From: Nocardiopsis potens DSM 45234
GTDB taxonomy: Bacteria > Actinomycetota > Actinomycetes > Streptosporangiales > Streptosporangiaceae
Direction of reading: 5' to 3'
Assembly: GCF_000341105.1 (NCBI RefSeq)
Contig: NZ_ANBB01000013.1
Location: forward strand, 62,001 to 126,000
DNA length: 64,000 nucleotides
The translations under genes were made by a program, and so were the position numbers. Below, one piece after another: positions 1 to 7,962 of this stretch (the stretch's first letter is position 1; each line of letters starts with the position of its first letter). The notes below the pieces were generated by a model that saw nothing but the letters and a program-made list of their open reading frames with translations, had not been told where the DNA came from and ran no database searches.

Positions 1-954
1 GCCGGGCCCACCGGGCGTGCAGCGCGGCGCACCCCGCCGCACAGGCGGCGACCGACACCGCCACCGCCCCGAGCAGCAGCCACCCGCCCCGCCGGACATC
101 GGCGGCGCGCAGGGTGTAGTCGATCCCGGGAACCCCGGTGTCGGCGAGCAGCAGCGGAACGGCCGCCAGAGCCGCGGCGGCGGCCCCCGCCAGGACCGGC
201 GGCAGGCAGGAGGACAGCCCCACCAGGAACCGGTGCCGGGTGCCCGCGCCCAGCGCGGTGAGCAGGGCGTCGCGGCGGTCCCGCCCGGCCGCCGCCCAGC
301 GGGCCGCCACCACGAACAGGGCCGCGGCGGGCAGGACCACGAACACCAGGTAGGCGGCGGCCATCAACCGCGGCGCGGCCGGGGTGAAGGTGATGCCCTC
401 CCCGAACGGGAACGAGCCCGGCGGGCCGAACCCGGTGATCGGGTACATCCAGTCCTCGGGCACCGCGGCGTCCTCGGGCAGGCCCACATAGGCCAGGCGC
501 TCGGCGGGAGAGAGCAGCCCCTCAGGGCCGATGGCCCCGGCGTGGCGGCCGTAGCGCCCGGTGATCCCGGGCTCGGCGGCGGCCAGCGCAGGGGAGAGAT
601 ACGCTTCACCCGACGCGGGCCACTCCGGCAGGCCGGGCGGGGGCGGCGCACCGGAGCCGGCGCCGTCGAGGTAGACCACCGAGTGCTGCCAGCGCCCGGC
701 GCTGTCCGGGCGCTCCCCCCAGTAGGCCGCCGCCTGCTCGGCGGAGGCGGCGATGACGGGCCGGCGCTGGGCCTCGCGCAGGGCCCGCCCCTCGAAGGTC
801 GCCGCGATCACCGCGGCGCCCAGCAGCACGGCGGTGAGCGCGGCCGCCGCGGCGGCGAGCACCGCGCGGCGGACCCGCTCCGGCGCCCCGCCGGCCCGGG
901 TGCGGCCCAGGCGGACCAGGACCGCCGCGAGGCCCGGGGGCCGCCGCGGCTCAT
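1..954 (-). CDS. ABC transporter permease, FtsX/MacB-like (partial, apparent frameshift near start)
   Basis: Membrane permease of an efflux or lipoprotein-type ABC system, paired with the ATPase at 951-1664. The coding frame is open from about position 950 down to position 1 and runs off the window. It shows an N-terminal membrane segment (LTAVLLGAAVIAAT), a large extracytoplasmic part, then further hydrophobic helices (AAYLVFVVLPAAALFVV and LLLGAVAVSVAACAAG) typical of an FtsX domain. The expected ATG at 954 overlaps the ATPase stop as ATGA, but that frame stops at 808. The good frame has no ATG or GTG before its first helix. One extra C in the CCCCC run at about 931-935 would join ATG 954 to the good frame. 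I infer a sequencing error or a real inactivating frameshift. Confidence 0.7.
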
Positions 955-1664
955 CGGTCCGCCCCGCGCAGCCGCCCGCCCTCGAGCCGGAGCACGCTGT
1001 CGCCGCGGGCGGCCAGCTCCCGGTCGTGGGTGACCACGACCAGCGCGCACCCCCGCCGGCGGGGCAGGGCGAACAGCAGGTCGGCGACCTTGTCCCGGTC
1101 GTCCGGATCGAGTGCGCCGGTCGGCTCGTCGGCCAGCACCAGCGAGGGCTCGGTGATCAGGGCCCGGGCCACCGCGGTGCGCTGGTGCTCGCCCCCCGAC
1201 AGCTCCGCGGTGGTCTCGGCCGCGGTGGTGACGTCCAGTTCGGCCAGCAGGGCGCGGGCCCGCTCGGCGGACCGCTCCGCTCCCAGGCCGGCCAGCAGCC
1301 CGGCCAGGGCGACGTTCTCCACCGGGGTGAGCTCCGGCAGCAGCTCCCCGGCCTGGAAGACCATTCCGATCTCCCGGCCGCGCATCAGCGCCAGGGCCCG
1401 CCGGCGCATCCGGGTGACCTCGTTCCCCGCGACGCGGATACTGCCGCTCCCGGGGGCGGTCAGGCCCGTGATGCAGGCCAGCAGGGTGCTCTTGCCGCTC
1501 CCGCTGGGGCCGGTGATCACGGTGGAGGTGCCCCGGCGGGCCTCCAGCCCGACCCCGTCCAGCAGGAGGCGGCCGCCGACCCGGAGGCTCACCCCGCGGA
1601 TCTGGAGCGGCACCGGTTCTCCCCCGGTGCCGGCCGGGGCCGGTTCGGCGATGCCGTGCGGCAT
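951..1664 (-). CDS. ABC transporter ATP-binding protein (LolD/MacB type)
   Basis: 237-residue cytoplasmic ATPase of an ABC exporter with an FtsX-like permease. Walker A GPSGSGKS lies at residues 52-59, the Q-loop motif is VFQAGE, the signature is LSGGEHQR (E in place of the usual Q), Walker B is LVLADEPTGALD and the H-loop is VVTHD. Length and the DEPTGALD motif fit the LolD/MacB/SalX subfamily, which exports peptides or lipoproteins or acts on envelope substrates. It is translationally coupled (ATGA) to the permease gene. The substrate cannot be read from sequence. Confidence 0.88.
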   Translation of the reverse strand: MPHGIAEPAPAGTGGEPVPLQIRGVSLRVGGRLLLDGVGLEARRGTSTVITGPSGSGKSTLLACITGLTAPGSGSIRVAGNEVTRMRRRALALMRGREIGMVFQAGELLPELTPVENVALAGLLAGLGAERSAERARALLAELDVTTAAETTAELSGGEHQRTAVARALITEPSLVLADEPTGALDPDDRDKVADLLFALPRRRGCALVVVTHDRELAARGDSVLRLEGGRLRGADR

Positions 1665-1813
1665 TCTCGGTTCTCTTCTCGGAGCGGGGGCCTTTCCTGC
1701 GGGCCCGGTGGCGGTTCGGACAGAAGGCCGGGTCGTCCCGGCGGCGGCCCCGCGCGGACCGAAAAAGAGGGACTTCTCGGAAATTCTGCGCGGGGCCGCC
1801 GTTCTCTCAGCGG

Positions 1814-2155
1814 TCAGGCCTTCCAGTCACTGCAGGAATCGGGCCAGGACCCGATGCTCTCGCAGACGCGGAGCTTGATGATCTTGGACCCGCTTCCGCT
1901 GGTCGCGGTCGTCTTGTAGCCGCTCTTGTTGTGCAGGGTCCGCTCGGTCCCGGCCGAGGCCTGGCGGTAATAGTTCCCGTAGACGGTGCGGTTGTCGTCC
2001 TCACCGTCGTAGACGGAGATCTTGGCGCCGCTGGAGGTGGTGTAGGCCTTGTCCTTGCCCTGGGTGGCCGTGATGGCCATGGCGGTGCCGCTGAGCAGCG
2101 GCAGGGCGGCGAGGGCCGCGATCGCCGTTCCGGCGATGATCTTGCGCGCGTTCAC
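1814..2155 (-). CDS. small secreted protein of unknown function
   Basis: The predicted start is GTG at 2155, 9-14 bases after an AGGAGA ribosome site; an in-frame ATG far upstream (2353) lacks such support. The product is 113 residues: a clear Sec signal peptide (MNARKII then a hydrophobic stretch ending in SGTAMA) and a mature domain of about 86 residues rich in Thr, Ser, Lys and Tyr. Only two cysteines occur, near the C-terminus (VCES...DSCSDW), and could form one disulfide. I do not recognise the family. The gene lies directly upstream of the ABC ATPase on the same strand, 149 bases away, so it might be cargo of that system; this is inference only. Confidence 0.65.
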   Translation of the reverse strand: MNARKIIAGTAIAALAALPLLSGTAMAITATQGKDKAYTTSSGAKISVYDGEDDNRTVYGNYYRQASAGTERTLHNKSGYKTTATSGSGSKIIKLRVCESIGSWPDSCSDWKA

Positions 2156-2488
2156 AGGGGCGGTTCTCCTGATCCTCCATATTCGGTTGGCTGGGGGACA
2201 GGCCCGGCCGGGCGGAAGGATCATGGCAGGGAAACCGCCGGTTAACAGACACGGCCCCGAGTGAAAAGAATTGAAAACCGCATTGAAGCCTGTAGGCGGA
2301 GCGTGGCCGGATTCGGCCATGAAACCGATTTCATTTTCCGTGGTGCACTGCAAAAGCCTCCGGCGGGAATCCGCCGGAACCGCGGACCGGGGCGGCGGCC
2401 CCGGCGGGAAAGAGCGCGCGGCCGCGGTCCGCCGCGTTGGGCGGGCCGCGGCCGCGCAGAGCCGTCCGGGCGGTCCCGGGAGGACCGG
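2156..2488. other. non-coding gap between small secreted protein and SDR gene
   Basis: About 330 bases without a convincing gene. It holds the ribosome site of the small secreted protein, a comparatively A+T-rich stretch at about 2240-2345 that may contain that gene's promoter, and a hairpin at 2359-2378 listed separately. Confidence 0.5.
2359..2378 (-). terminator. hairpin terminator candidate after SDR gene
   Basis: Perfect 8-bp stem TCCGGCGG/CCGCCGGA with a 4-base loop. Read on the minus strand it is followed by GGCTTTTGC, a short U-run. It lies 110 bases beyond the stop of the minus-strand SDR gene at 2489. Confidence 0.4.
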
Positions 2489-3229
2489 TCAGGCGATCGA
2501 TCCGCCGTCCACCAGGATGGCGGTGCCGGTGATGTTGCCGGCCGCCGGGCCGGCCAGGAACGCCACCGTGCCGGCGATCTCCTCGGCGGTGTTGTAGCGG
2601 CCCAGCGCGGTCAGGCCCCGCTGGGCGTCGGCGTGGCCGCCGTCGGCCGGGTTCATCTCGGTGTCGGTGGAGCCCGGGTGCACCACGTTCGCGGTGATCC
2701 CGCGCGGCCCCAGGTCCCGGGCGATCCCCTTGCTGAAGCCGACCAGCGCCGCCTTGCTCATCGAGTACAGGCTCAGCCCCGGGTTGAAGGTGCTCTCCGC
2801 CAGGTTGCTGCCGATGCTGACGATCCGGGCCCCCTCCCGCAGGTGCGGAAGCGCCGCCTTGACCGCGACGAACGCCGCGCGGACGTGCACCCCCATCACC
2901 TGCTCGTACTCCTCCAGCGTCAGCTCCGCGATGCTCTTCTGGACGTAGATCCCGGCGTTGTTGACCAGGACGTCCAGCCCGCCGAGCTCCTCCGCCGCCC
3001 GGTCCACCGCCGCGGTGAGCGCCTCCGCGTCGGCGACGTCGGCGCGGAGCGCGACCGCGGTGCCGCCCCGCTCCTCGATCCGGCGCACCACCTTCTCCGC
3101 CCGCTCCGGCGAGGCGTTGTAGGTCAGCGCCACCGCCGCCCCGTCCTCGGCCAGCCGCTCCGCGATGGCGGCGCCGATGCCCCTGCTGCCCCCGGTGACC
3201 AGCGCGGCCTTGCCGTCGAGCGAACCCAT
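2489..3229 (-). CDS. SDR family NAD(P)-dependent oxidoreductase
   Basis: 246-residue classical short-chain dehydrogenase/reductase, likely cytoplasmic and using NAD(P)H on a carbonyl or alcohol substrate not defined by sequence. The cofactor motif is TGGSRGIG (residues 12-19), the structural motif NNAG (90-93), the catalytic Ser is in VSIGS, and Tyr155/Lys159 sit in YSMSK. The family C-terminal motif GTAILVDGGS is intact. The start is ATG 3229 with GGAGGA just upstream; an ORF extension to 3322 would run through the operator. It is divergent from the TetR gene at 3354, with a perfect palindrome between them, so it is probably repressed by that TetR. It resembles FabG-like reductases, but no fatty-acid genes are nearby. 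Confidence 0.88.
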   Translation of the reverse strand: MGSLDGKAALVTGGSRGIGAAIAERLAEDGAAVALTYNASPERAEKVVRRIEERGGTAVALRADVADAEALTAAVDRAAEELGGLDVLVNNAGIYVQKSIAELTLEEYEQVMGVHVRAAFVAVKAALPHLREGARIVSIGSNLAESTFNPGLSLYSMSKAALVGFSKGIARDLGPRGITANVVHPGSTDTEMNPADGGHADAQRGLTALGRYNTAEEIAGTVAFLAGPAAGNITGTAILVDGGSIA

Positions 3230-3274
3230 GTCCCGTCCTCCGTACGTGTCGGTGCGTTCCGTGGAACTTTTTAA

Positions 3275-3288
3275 GTAGCGATCGCTAC
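3275..3288. promoter_or_regulatory. palindromic operator between SDR and TetR genes
   Basis: GTAGCGATCGCTAC is a perfect 14-bp palindrome centred in the divergent SDR/TetR intergenic region. TetR proteins commonly bind such sites and control both flanking genes. Confidence 0.7.
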
Positions 3289-3353
3289 ATAATTGGTAGC
3301 ATCGAAGCTCCACGGACCACAAGCGAGCGTCCGGCGACTGTGCAGGGGGTCAC

Positions 3354-3971
3354 ATGGCGGGAAGGGGGCGCCCCCGGCGCTTCGACCGGGACGCGGCACT
3401 GGCCGCCGCCATGGAGCTGTTCTGGCGGCACGGCTACGAGGGCACCTCGCTGAACATGCTGACCTCGGCGATGGGCATCACCCCGACCAGCCTCTACGCG
3501 GCCTTCGGCTCCAAGGACGACCTCTTCCGCGAGGCCGTCCGGCTCTACAACTCCCCCGAGCGCTCCGCGATCCCGAAGGCGCTGGGCCTCCCCGGCACCC
3601 GCGACGCCGTGGAGGCCCTGCTCCGGGAGAGCGCCGACGCCTACACCGACCCGGCCACCCCGGCCGGCTGCATGGTCTTCACCGCCGCCACCAACCTCGG
3701 CGCCGGCCACGAGCACATCGGCCGCCTCCTCGCCGACTGCCGCCGCGACACCCTCGACCTGATCCGGGAGCGCATCGAACGCGGCACCGCCGAGGGCGAC
3801 CTCCCCGCCGGCACCGACGCCGCGGCCCTGGCCTGCTACGTCCAGATCGTCATGGAGGGCCTCTCCGCCCAGGCCCGCGACGCCCGCCCGCGCGAGGACC
3901 TGGACGCCGCCATCGACATCGCGATGCTGGGCTGGGACGCGGCGGTCGCCCGCACGGCCGAGGACGCCTGA
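3354..3971 (+). CDS. TetR/AcrR family transcriptional regulator
   Basis: 205-residue repressor. The N-terminal TetR helix-turn-helix (residues about 10-55) reads FDRDAALAAAMELFWRHGYE followed by SLNMLTSAMGITPTSLYAAFGSKDDLF, the hallmark of the family. The C-terminal ligand domain has the pattern of the TetR_C_33/YcdC-like group (CMVFTAATN). An AGGGGG ribosome site lies just upstream of ATG. It is divergent from the SDR gene with the palindrome GTAGCGATCGCTAC between them, which suggests autoregulation and control of the SDR. Confidence 0.88.
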   Translation: MAGRGRPRRFDRDAALAAAMELFWRHGYEGTSLNMLTSAMGITPTSLYAAFGSKDDLFREAVRLYNSPERSAIPKALGLPGTRDAVEALLRESADAYTDPATPAGCMVFTAATNLGAGHEHIGRLLADCRRDTLDLIRERIERGTAEGDLPAGTDAAALACYVQIVMEGLSAQARDARPREDLDAAIDIAMLGWDAAVARTAEDA

Positions 3972-4046
3972 CTCGTCTTCGCGTCATCCCCGCCCATCGT
4001 CCTTCTGTTCTCTTCTTGAGCAGGATTTGCCCATGAAACCGACCTT

Positions 4047-4063
4047 TACGAAGTAGATTCGTA
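4047..4063. repeat. inverted repeat in convergent gap
   Basis: TACGAA-GTAGA-TTCGTA: 6-bp arms with a 5-base spacer. It lies between the TetR stop (3971) and the NmrA-like gene stop (4112). It looks like an operator half-site pair rather than a terminator. Confidence 0.4.
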
Positions 4064-4111
4064 GTTCACCGGACGCGTCCTCGAAGCGGTGCCGCACCGG
4101 CGGGGCCCGCC

Positions 4112-4846
4112 TCACCGCGTCGCCGAATACTCCCGGAAGGTCCGCCCGCCGAACCGTGTCCCGGGCACCAGGTTCTCGCCTCTCGCGAAGGCCGCGAACG
4201 TCTTCCCCGGGGCGCTCACCTGCAGGATCGGTTTCCGGGAGCCGGTCGCCCGCTGCCACTGGCGGGCCAGTACCCCGGCCCTGAGGACCTCCGGGCCGCC
4301 GATGTCGGGGGCGCGGCCGGCCGGATCCCCCGAGGCCAGTTCGGTGAGGCGGTCCGCCACGTCGGTGACGTCGATCGGCTGGAACGGGATGCGCGGCACC
4401 AGCAGCACCGGCAGCCGCTTCTGCGCCGCGAAGATCCGGGCGATCAGCGAATGGAACTGCGTCGCGCGCTGGATCGTGTGCGGCAGGCCGGAGCCGGTGA
4501 GCAGCCGCTCGATCTCCAGCCGCTGCCGGTAGAAGGGCAGCGGGATCCGGTCGATGCCGACGATGCTGATCAGCACCAGGTGGCCGACGCCCGCCCGGTC
4601 CGCCTCGGCGAACAGGTTCGCGGCGGCGGTGATGTCGCTCCCGGCGTTGGCCGTGGCGCAGTGCACCACGGTGTCGGCGCCGTCCAGGGCCTGCGGGACC
4701 CCCTCCCCGGTGAGCAGGTCGCCGGTGGTCAGGCCGGGGCCGGTGCGGCGGCTGAGGACGCGGACGCGGTGGCCGGCGGTGCGGAGCGCGGCCGCCGTGG
4801 GGGTGCCGAGGTCGCCGGTGCCGCCGGTGACGAGTGTCGTGGTCAT
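4112..4846 (-). CDS. NmrA-like NAD(P)-binding SDR-type protein
   Basis: 244-residue atypical (extended) short-chain dehydrogenase. The N-terminal Rossmann motif is TGGTGDLG (residues 8-15), followed by RVLSRR, the NADP-binding type of loop, and VVHCAT. No YxxxK catalytic pair is clear, as is usual in the NmrA/NAD(P)H-quinone-reductase-like group, so it may be an oxidoreductase or a redox-sensing regulator. It is followed on the same strand by an alpha/beta hydrolase gene that starts upstream at 5786; the 172-base gap argues against tight coupling. No clear ribosome site precedes the ATG. Confidence 0.8.
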   Translation of the reverse strand: MTTTLVTGGTGDLGTPTAAALRTAGHRVRVLSRRTGPGLTTGDLLTGEGVPQALDGADTVVHCATANAGSDITAAANLFAEADRAGVGHLVLISIVGIDRIPLPFYRQRLEIERLLTGSGLPHTIQRATQFHSLIARIFAAQKRLPVLLVPRIPFQPIDVTDVADRLTELASGDPAGRAPDIGGPEVLRAGVLARQWQRATGSRKPILQVSAPGKTFAAFARGENLVPGTRFGGRTFREYSATR

Positions 4847-5018
4847 GTGAGGATGTGTTCCCTTCCCGTCCCGCGGCCGGGTGCGGCCGCACCCGTGAGG
4901 ACAGGGCGGGGCCCCGGTATGTGACGGCCCCGCCGCCCCGCTCCCCCGGTGTGCGCGGCGGGGCGCCTCCCGGAGAGGGCCCGCCGCCGCGCATGCCGCG
5001 CGTACGGCCGCGGGCCGG

Positions 5019-5786
5019 TCAGGCTCCGGCGCGGCGGATCGGCATCATGGTGGGGACCGGGTCCCCGGTGAGGAAGTCCAGGACCAGGCGGGCGCAGAGG
5101 TCCGGCTTCTCCAGGAAGAGGACGTGCGAGGTGCCGGGGACGACCGCGAGTTCGGCGCCGGGGATCGACTCGTAGAGGAACCGGGTGTGCTCGGGGCGGA
5201 CGATGTCGTCGTCGCCGGCCATGACCAGGGTCCGGGCCCGGATCGAGGCCAGGTGGTCGGCGGTCACCGGGGGCTGCGTCTCGAAGAGGTCGACCGTCTT
5301 CCGCACCACGACCGGGAAGTGCTCCCGGCCGTCCGGGGATACCTCGGCGTACATGTCGGCGATCACCTCCGGCGGCTCGCCCTCCGCGCTGGGGCGCATG
5401 CCGGGGAGGAACCCCTCGGCGTCGGCGGCGCCGCTGACCAGGACCAGGCGGGAGACCAGGTCGGGGCGGCGGACCGCCAGGTGCATGGCCAGGTGGGCGC
5501 CCTGGCTGTAGGCGACCAGGTGGGCCGGGCCGCCGGCGACCTTCTCCAGGAACGCGACGGTGTCCCCGACCAGCGCGTCGACCGTGTAGGGCCCGTCCGC
5601 GTCGGGGGTGTGCCCGTGCCCGCGGCGCTCGGGGGTGAGCACCCGGAATCGCCCGGCCAGGGCGTCCAGCGCCAGGCCGAAGTAGCGGGCGTCGCTCAGT
5701 CCGCCGTGCATGAGCACCAGCGGTTCGCCCTCCCCCTGCTCGGCGTACCAGGTGCGGACCCCGCCCAGGTCGATGGTGGTCTCCAT
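5019..5786 (-). CDS. alpha/beta hydrolase
   Basis: 255-residue alpha/beta-fold hydrolase. The oxyanion motif is LMHGG near residue 26, the nucleophile elbow is AYSQGA with Ser replacing nothing but lacking the first Gly of GxSxG, the acid is in AGDDD and the catalytic His in GTSHVLF. Length is normal for the fold. The start ATG has GGGAGAG upstream. Substrate unknown: esterases, lactonases and haloperoxidase-like enzymes share this pattern. It lies between the NmrA-like gene and the desaturase pseudogene on the same strand. Confidence 0.82.
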   Translation of the reverse strand: METTIDLGGVRTWYAEQGEGEPLVLMHGGLSDARYFGLALDALAGRFRVLTPERRGHGHTPDADGPYTVDALVGDTVAFLEKVAGGPAHLVAYSQGAHLAMHLAVRRPDLVSRLVLVSGAADAEGFLPGMRPSAEGEPPEVIADMYAEVSPDGREHFPVVVRKTVDLFETQPPVTADHLASIRARTLVMAGDDDIVRPEHTRFLYESIPGAELAVVPGTSHVLFLEKPDLCARLVLDFLTGDPVPTMMPIRRAGA

Positions 5787-5898
5787 TGCGGCTCTCCCTC
5801 GTCTGCGTCGTCGGGCGTTCGAACATGCAGACGACCGGCGGGCCGGAAACTCATCGGCGCCCGGCCGGGGCGCTGGGCGGCCCGGCCGGGCGCGGGGG

Positions 5899-6885
5899 TC
5901 AGGCGGGGTCGACCATCTTGGCGTTCAGCCGCTCCGGGTCGGGCCAGCGGACCTTGGTGGCCCAGCCGAGCTTCTCGAAGGCCCAGATCACCCGGGCGGA
6001 GATGTCGATCTGGCCCTTGAGCACGCCGTGCCGGGCGCAGGTGGGGTCGGCGTGGTGCAGGTTGTGCCAGGACTCGCCGAAGGAGGGGATGGCCAGCCAC
6101 TACACGTTCCGGGACCGGTCCCGGACCTCGAAGTTCTCCTCGCCGATGGTGTGGCAGATCGAGTTCACCGACCAGGTCACGTGCTGCTGCAGCGCCAGGC
6201 GGATCAGGCCGCCCCAGAAGAACGCGGTCAGCGCGCCCCACCAGGACATCGTCACCAGGCCGCCGATCGCGGCCGGGGCGAGCATGGAGAACAGGAAGAC
6301 CGCCCCGGCCCACCGGTCGATGCGCACGATGTCGCGGTCCTTGAGCAGGTCCGGGGCGAAGCGCCGGAGCGAGGTCTTGCGGTCGTCCAGGTAGAGCCAG
6401 CCCATGTGCGCGTAGTAGAGCCCCTTGGCGACCGAGCGCCAGTCGTCGCCGAAGCGCCACGGCGAGTGCGGGTCGCCCTCGTGGTCGGCGTACTTGTGGT
6501 GCCGGCGGTGGTCGGCCACCCACTTGATCACGCTGCCCTCGAAGGCCATGGTCCCGGCGAGGGCCAGGGCGATGCGCAGCGGCCGGCCGGCCTTGAACGA
6601 GCCGTGCGTGAAGTACCGGTGGAAGCCGACGGTGATGCCGAGTCCGCCGATCACGTAGAACACCGTGCCGATGATGATGTCGGTCCAGGTCAGCGCCCAT
6701 CCCCAGGCGAAGGGCACCGCGGCGGCCAGGGCCAGCAGCGGGATGAGGACGTAGGCGAAGACGGTGAAGCGCTCGCCCCGGCCGCGCAGTTCGGGGTCGA
6801 GGTCGCCCTCCCGGATCCCGCTCCCGCGCGGCTGCTCCGCCTTGCCCTGCGAGGGCGCGGAGGGTGTCGGTGAGGCTGCGGCCAT
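5899..6885 (-). pseudogene. acyl-CoA/acyl-lipid desaturase interrupted by one in-frame TAG
   Basis: Membrane delta-9-type fatty acid desaturase. The frame is open from ATG 6885 for 261 codons, has a single TAG at 6100-6102, then continues in the same frame to TGA at 5899-5901 (328 sense codons, normal length). Histidine boxes HRYFTH and HRRHH lie before the TAG; the third essential box HNLHH lies after it (SWHNLHHADPT). In homologues the TAG position is a Trp codon (RNVWWLA versus RNV-stop-WLA), so one TGG-to-TAG change explains it. Two hydrophobic pairs follow the usual topology. The truncated product would lack an iron ligand box and should be inactive. A recent mutation, a sequencing error or stop readthrough are all possible. 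Confidence 0.88.
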
Positions 6886-6928
6886 GGTCCACCTCTCGGC
6901 TGTCGGTCCGGCTTACCTACGCCACCGT

Positions 6929-6948
6929 AACCTACGGGACCGTAGGTT
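6929..6948. promoter_or_regulatory. perfect inverted-repeat operator upstream of the desaturase
   Basis: AACCTACGGGACCGTAGGTT has 9-bp perfect arms around a GA centre. A degenerate copy (ACCTACGCCACCGTAA) begins 18 bases upstream at about 6915. Similar CCTACGGnnCCGTAGG sites precede desaturase genes controlled by TetR repressors in actinomycetes. No TetR gene is adjacent here. Confidence 0.65.
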
Positions 6949-7079
6949 CGTGGGAGACCGGGCCCTCCGCGCCGCGCCGGACCGGCGCGCGCCTCCGCCG
7001 ACCTGGCGGACTCCGGTGCGGCGGCCGGATGCGGCCACCGCACCGGAGCCGCACCGGAAGGCCTCCGCCTGCGGGCCCG

Positions 7080-7796
7080 TCAGTCCGCGGCGCCCTGGAC
7101 CGCCTCCTCGATCGCCTCCTGCGCGGCGGAGCGGTCCATGACGGTGAAGACCTTCGTCGGCTCCTTCTCGATCACCGAGTCGCTGACGACGAGGAGCGGG
7201 CAGCCGTCCGAGCCGGGCCCGACGTCGCCGGAGGCGACGACCTCGCCGGTACGCAGCTCGTAGACGGTGTACTCGTAGGACAGCCCGTACAGCGGGAGCT
7301 CGACCGACTCCCCGCCGCCCGTCGGGATCCCGAAGCGCCCCGGCTCGTACGCGCAGGTGGTGATCTCCTCGTCGCCCTCGTCCGCGTGGTCGATGCAGGC
7401 GAGCAGCGCGGCCTCCTCCGGCGAGTCCGGAAGCCACTCCTCGTAGGGGCCGTCCTCCTGCAGCCGGTGCCCCGAGTAATCGGCGTCGTTGGTGCGGGAG
7501 TTGCTGAACACCGCGGTGGGGTGCGGCCCCTCGCCCGCGTACTCGGCCGCGCCGGGGTAGCCGTCGGCGATGTCCTCGTCACTGTTCTCCCGGCAGTAGG
7601 TGTCCAGGTCCTCCACCTCCTCGAACTCGGGGGCGGGCGAGCGGGTCGGGGAGGGCGGCGCGGAGGAGGGCGCCGCGGCGGGCTCCTCTTCTGCGCCGGA
7701 GCAGCCCGCGGCGGCCGCGAGCAGCAGCGCCGCCGGGATCGCGGCCAGGGGGCCGAGGGCGGCGCCTCCGCTGCGGGGGCGGTGGGGGGTGGGCAT
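7080..7796 (-). CDS. putative lipoprotein, function unknown
   Basis: 238 residues. The N-terminus is basic, then a hydrophobic Ala/Leu stretch ending in a lipobox-like AAAGC (Cys at about residue 32), followed by a Pro/Ser/Ala linker, so it is predicted to be lipid-anchored outside the membrane. The mature domain is acidic (EEVEDLDTYC, NSDEDIADGY) with several cysteines that could pair. Four to five residues repeat no known motif, and I do not recognise a family. A stand-alone gene between the desaturase promoter and a TetR gene. Confidence 0.7.
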   Translation of the reverse strand: MPTPHRPRSGGAALGPLAAIPAALLLAAAAGCSGAEEEPAAAPSSAPPSPTRSPAPEFEEVEDLDTYCRENSDEDIADGYPGAAEYAGEGPHPTAVFSNSRTNDADYSGHRLQEDGPYEEWLPDSPEEAALLACIDHADEGDEEITTCAYEPGRFGIPTGGGESVELPLYGLSYEYTVYELRTGEVVASGDVGPGSDGCPLLVVSDSVIEKEPTKVFTVMDRSAAQEAIEEAVQGAAD

Positions 7797-7962
7797 CCTT
7801 CGCCGTTCCTTTCGGGTGAGGTCGGGGGCGCGGGTCGCAGGGCCCCTCCGGGCCTGATCGGCGCGCCCATCATTCCAGCGGCGCCCGGCACCGGGGAGCG
7901 GCGGACGGGGCGCCGGGGCAGGGCGGGGCCGGCGGGCGCGGTCCGGGGCGGGGTCTGCGCGG

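Noticed and set aside
6100-6102. TAG as pyrrolysine codon
   Set aside because: No Pyl genes or other evidence; homologues have Trp at this site, so a simple point mutation or error is preferred.
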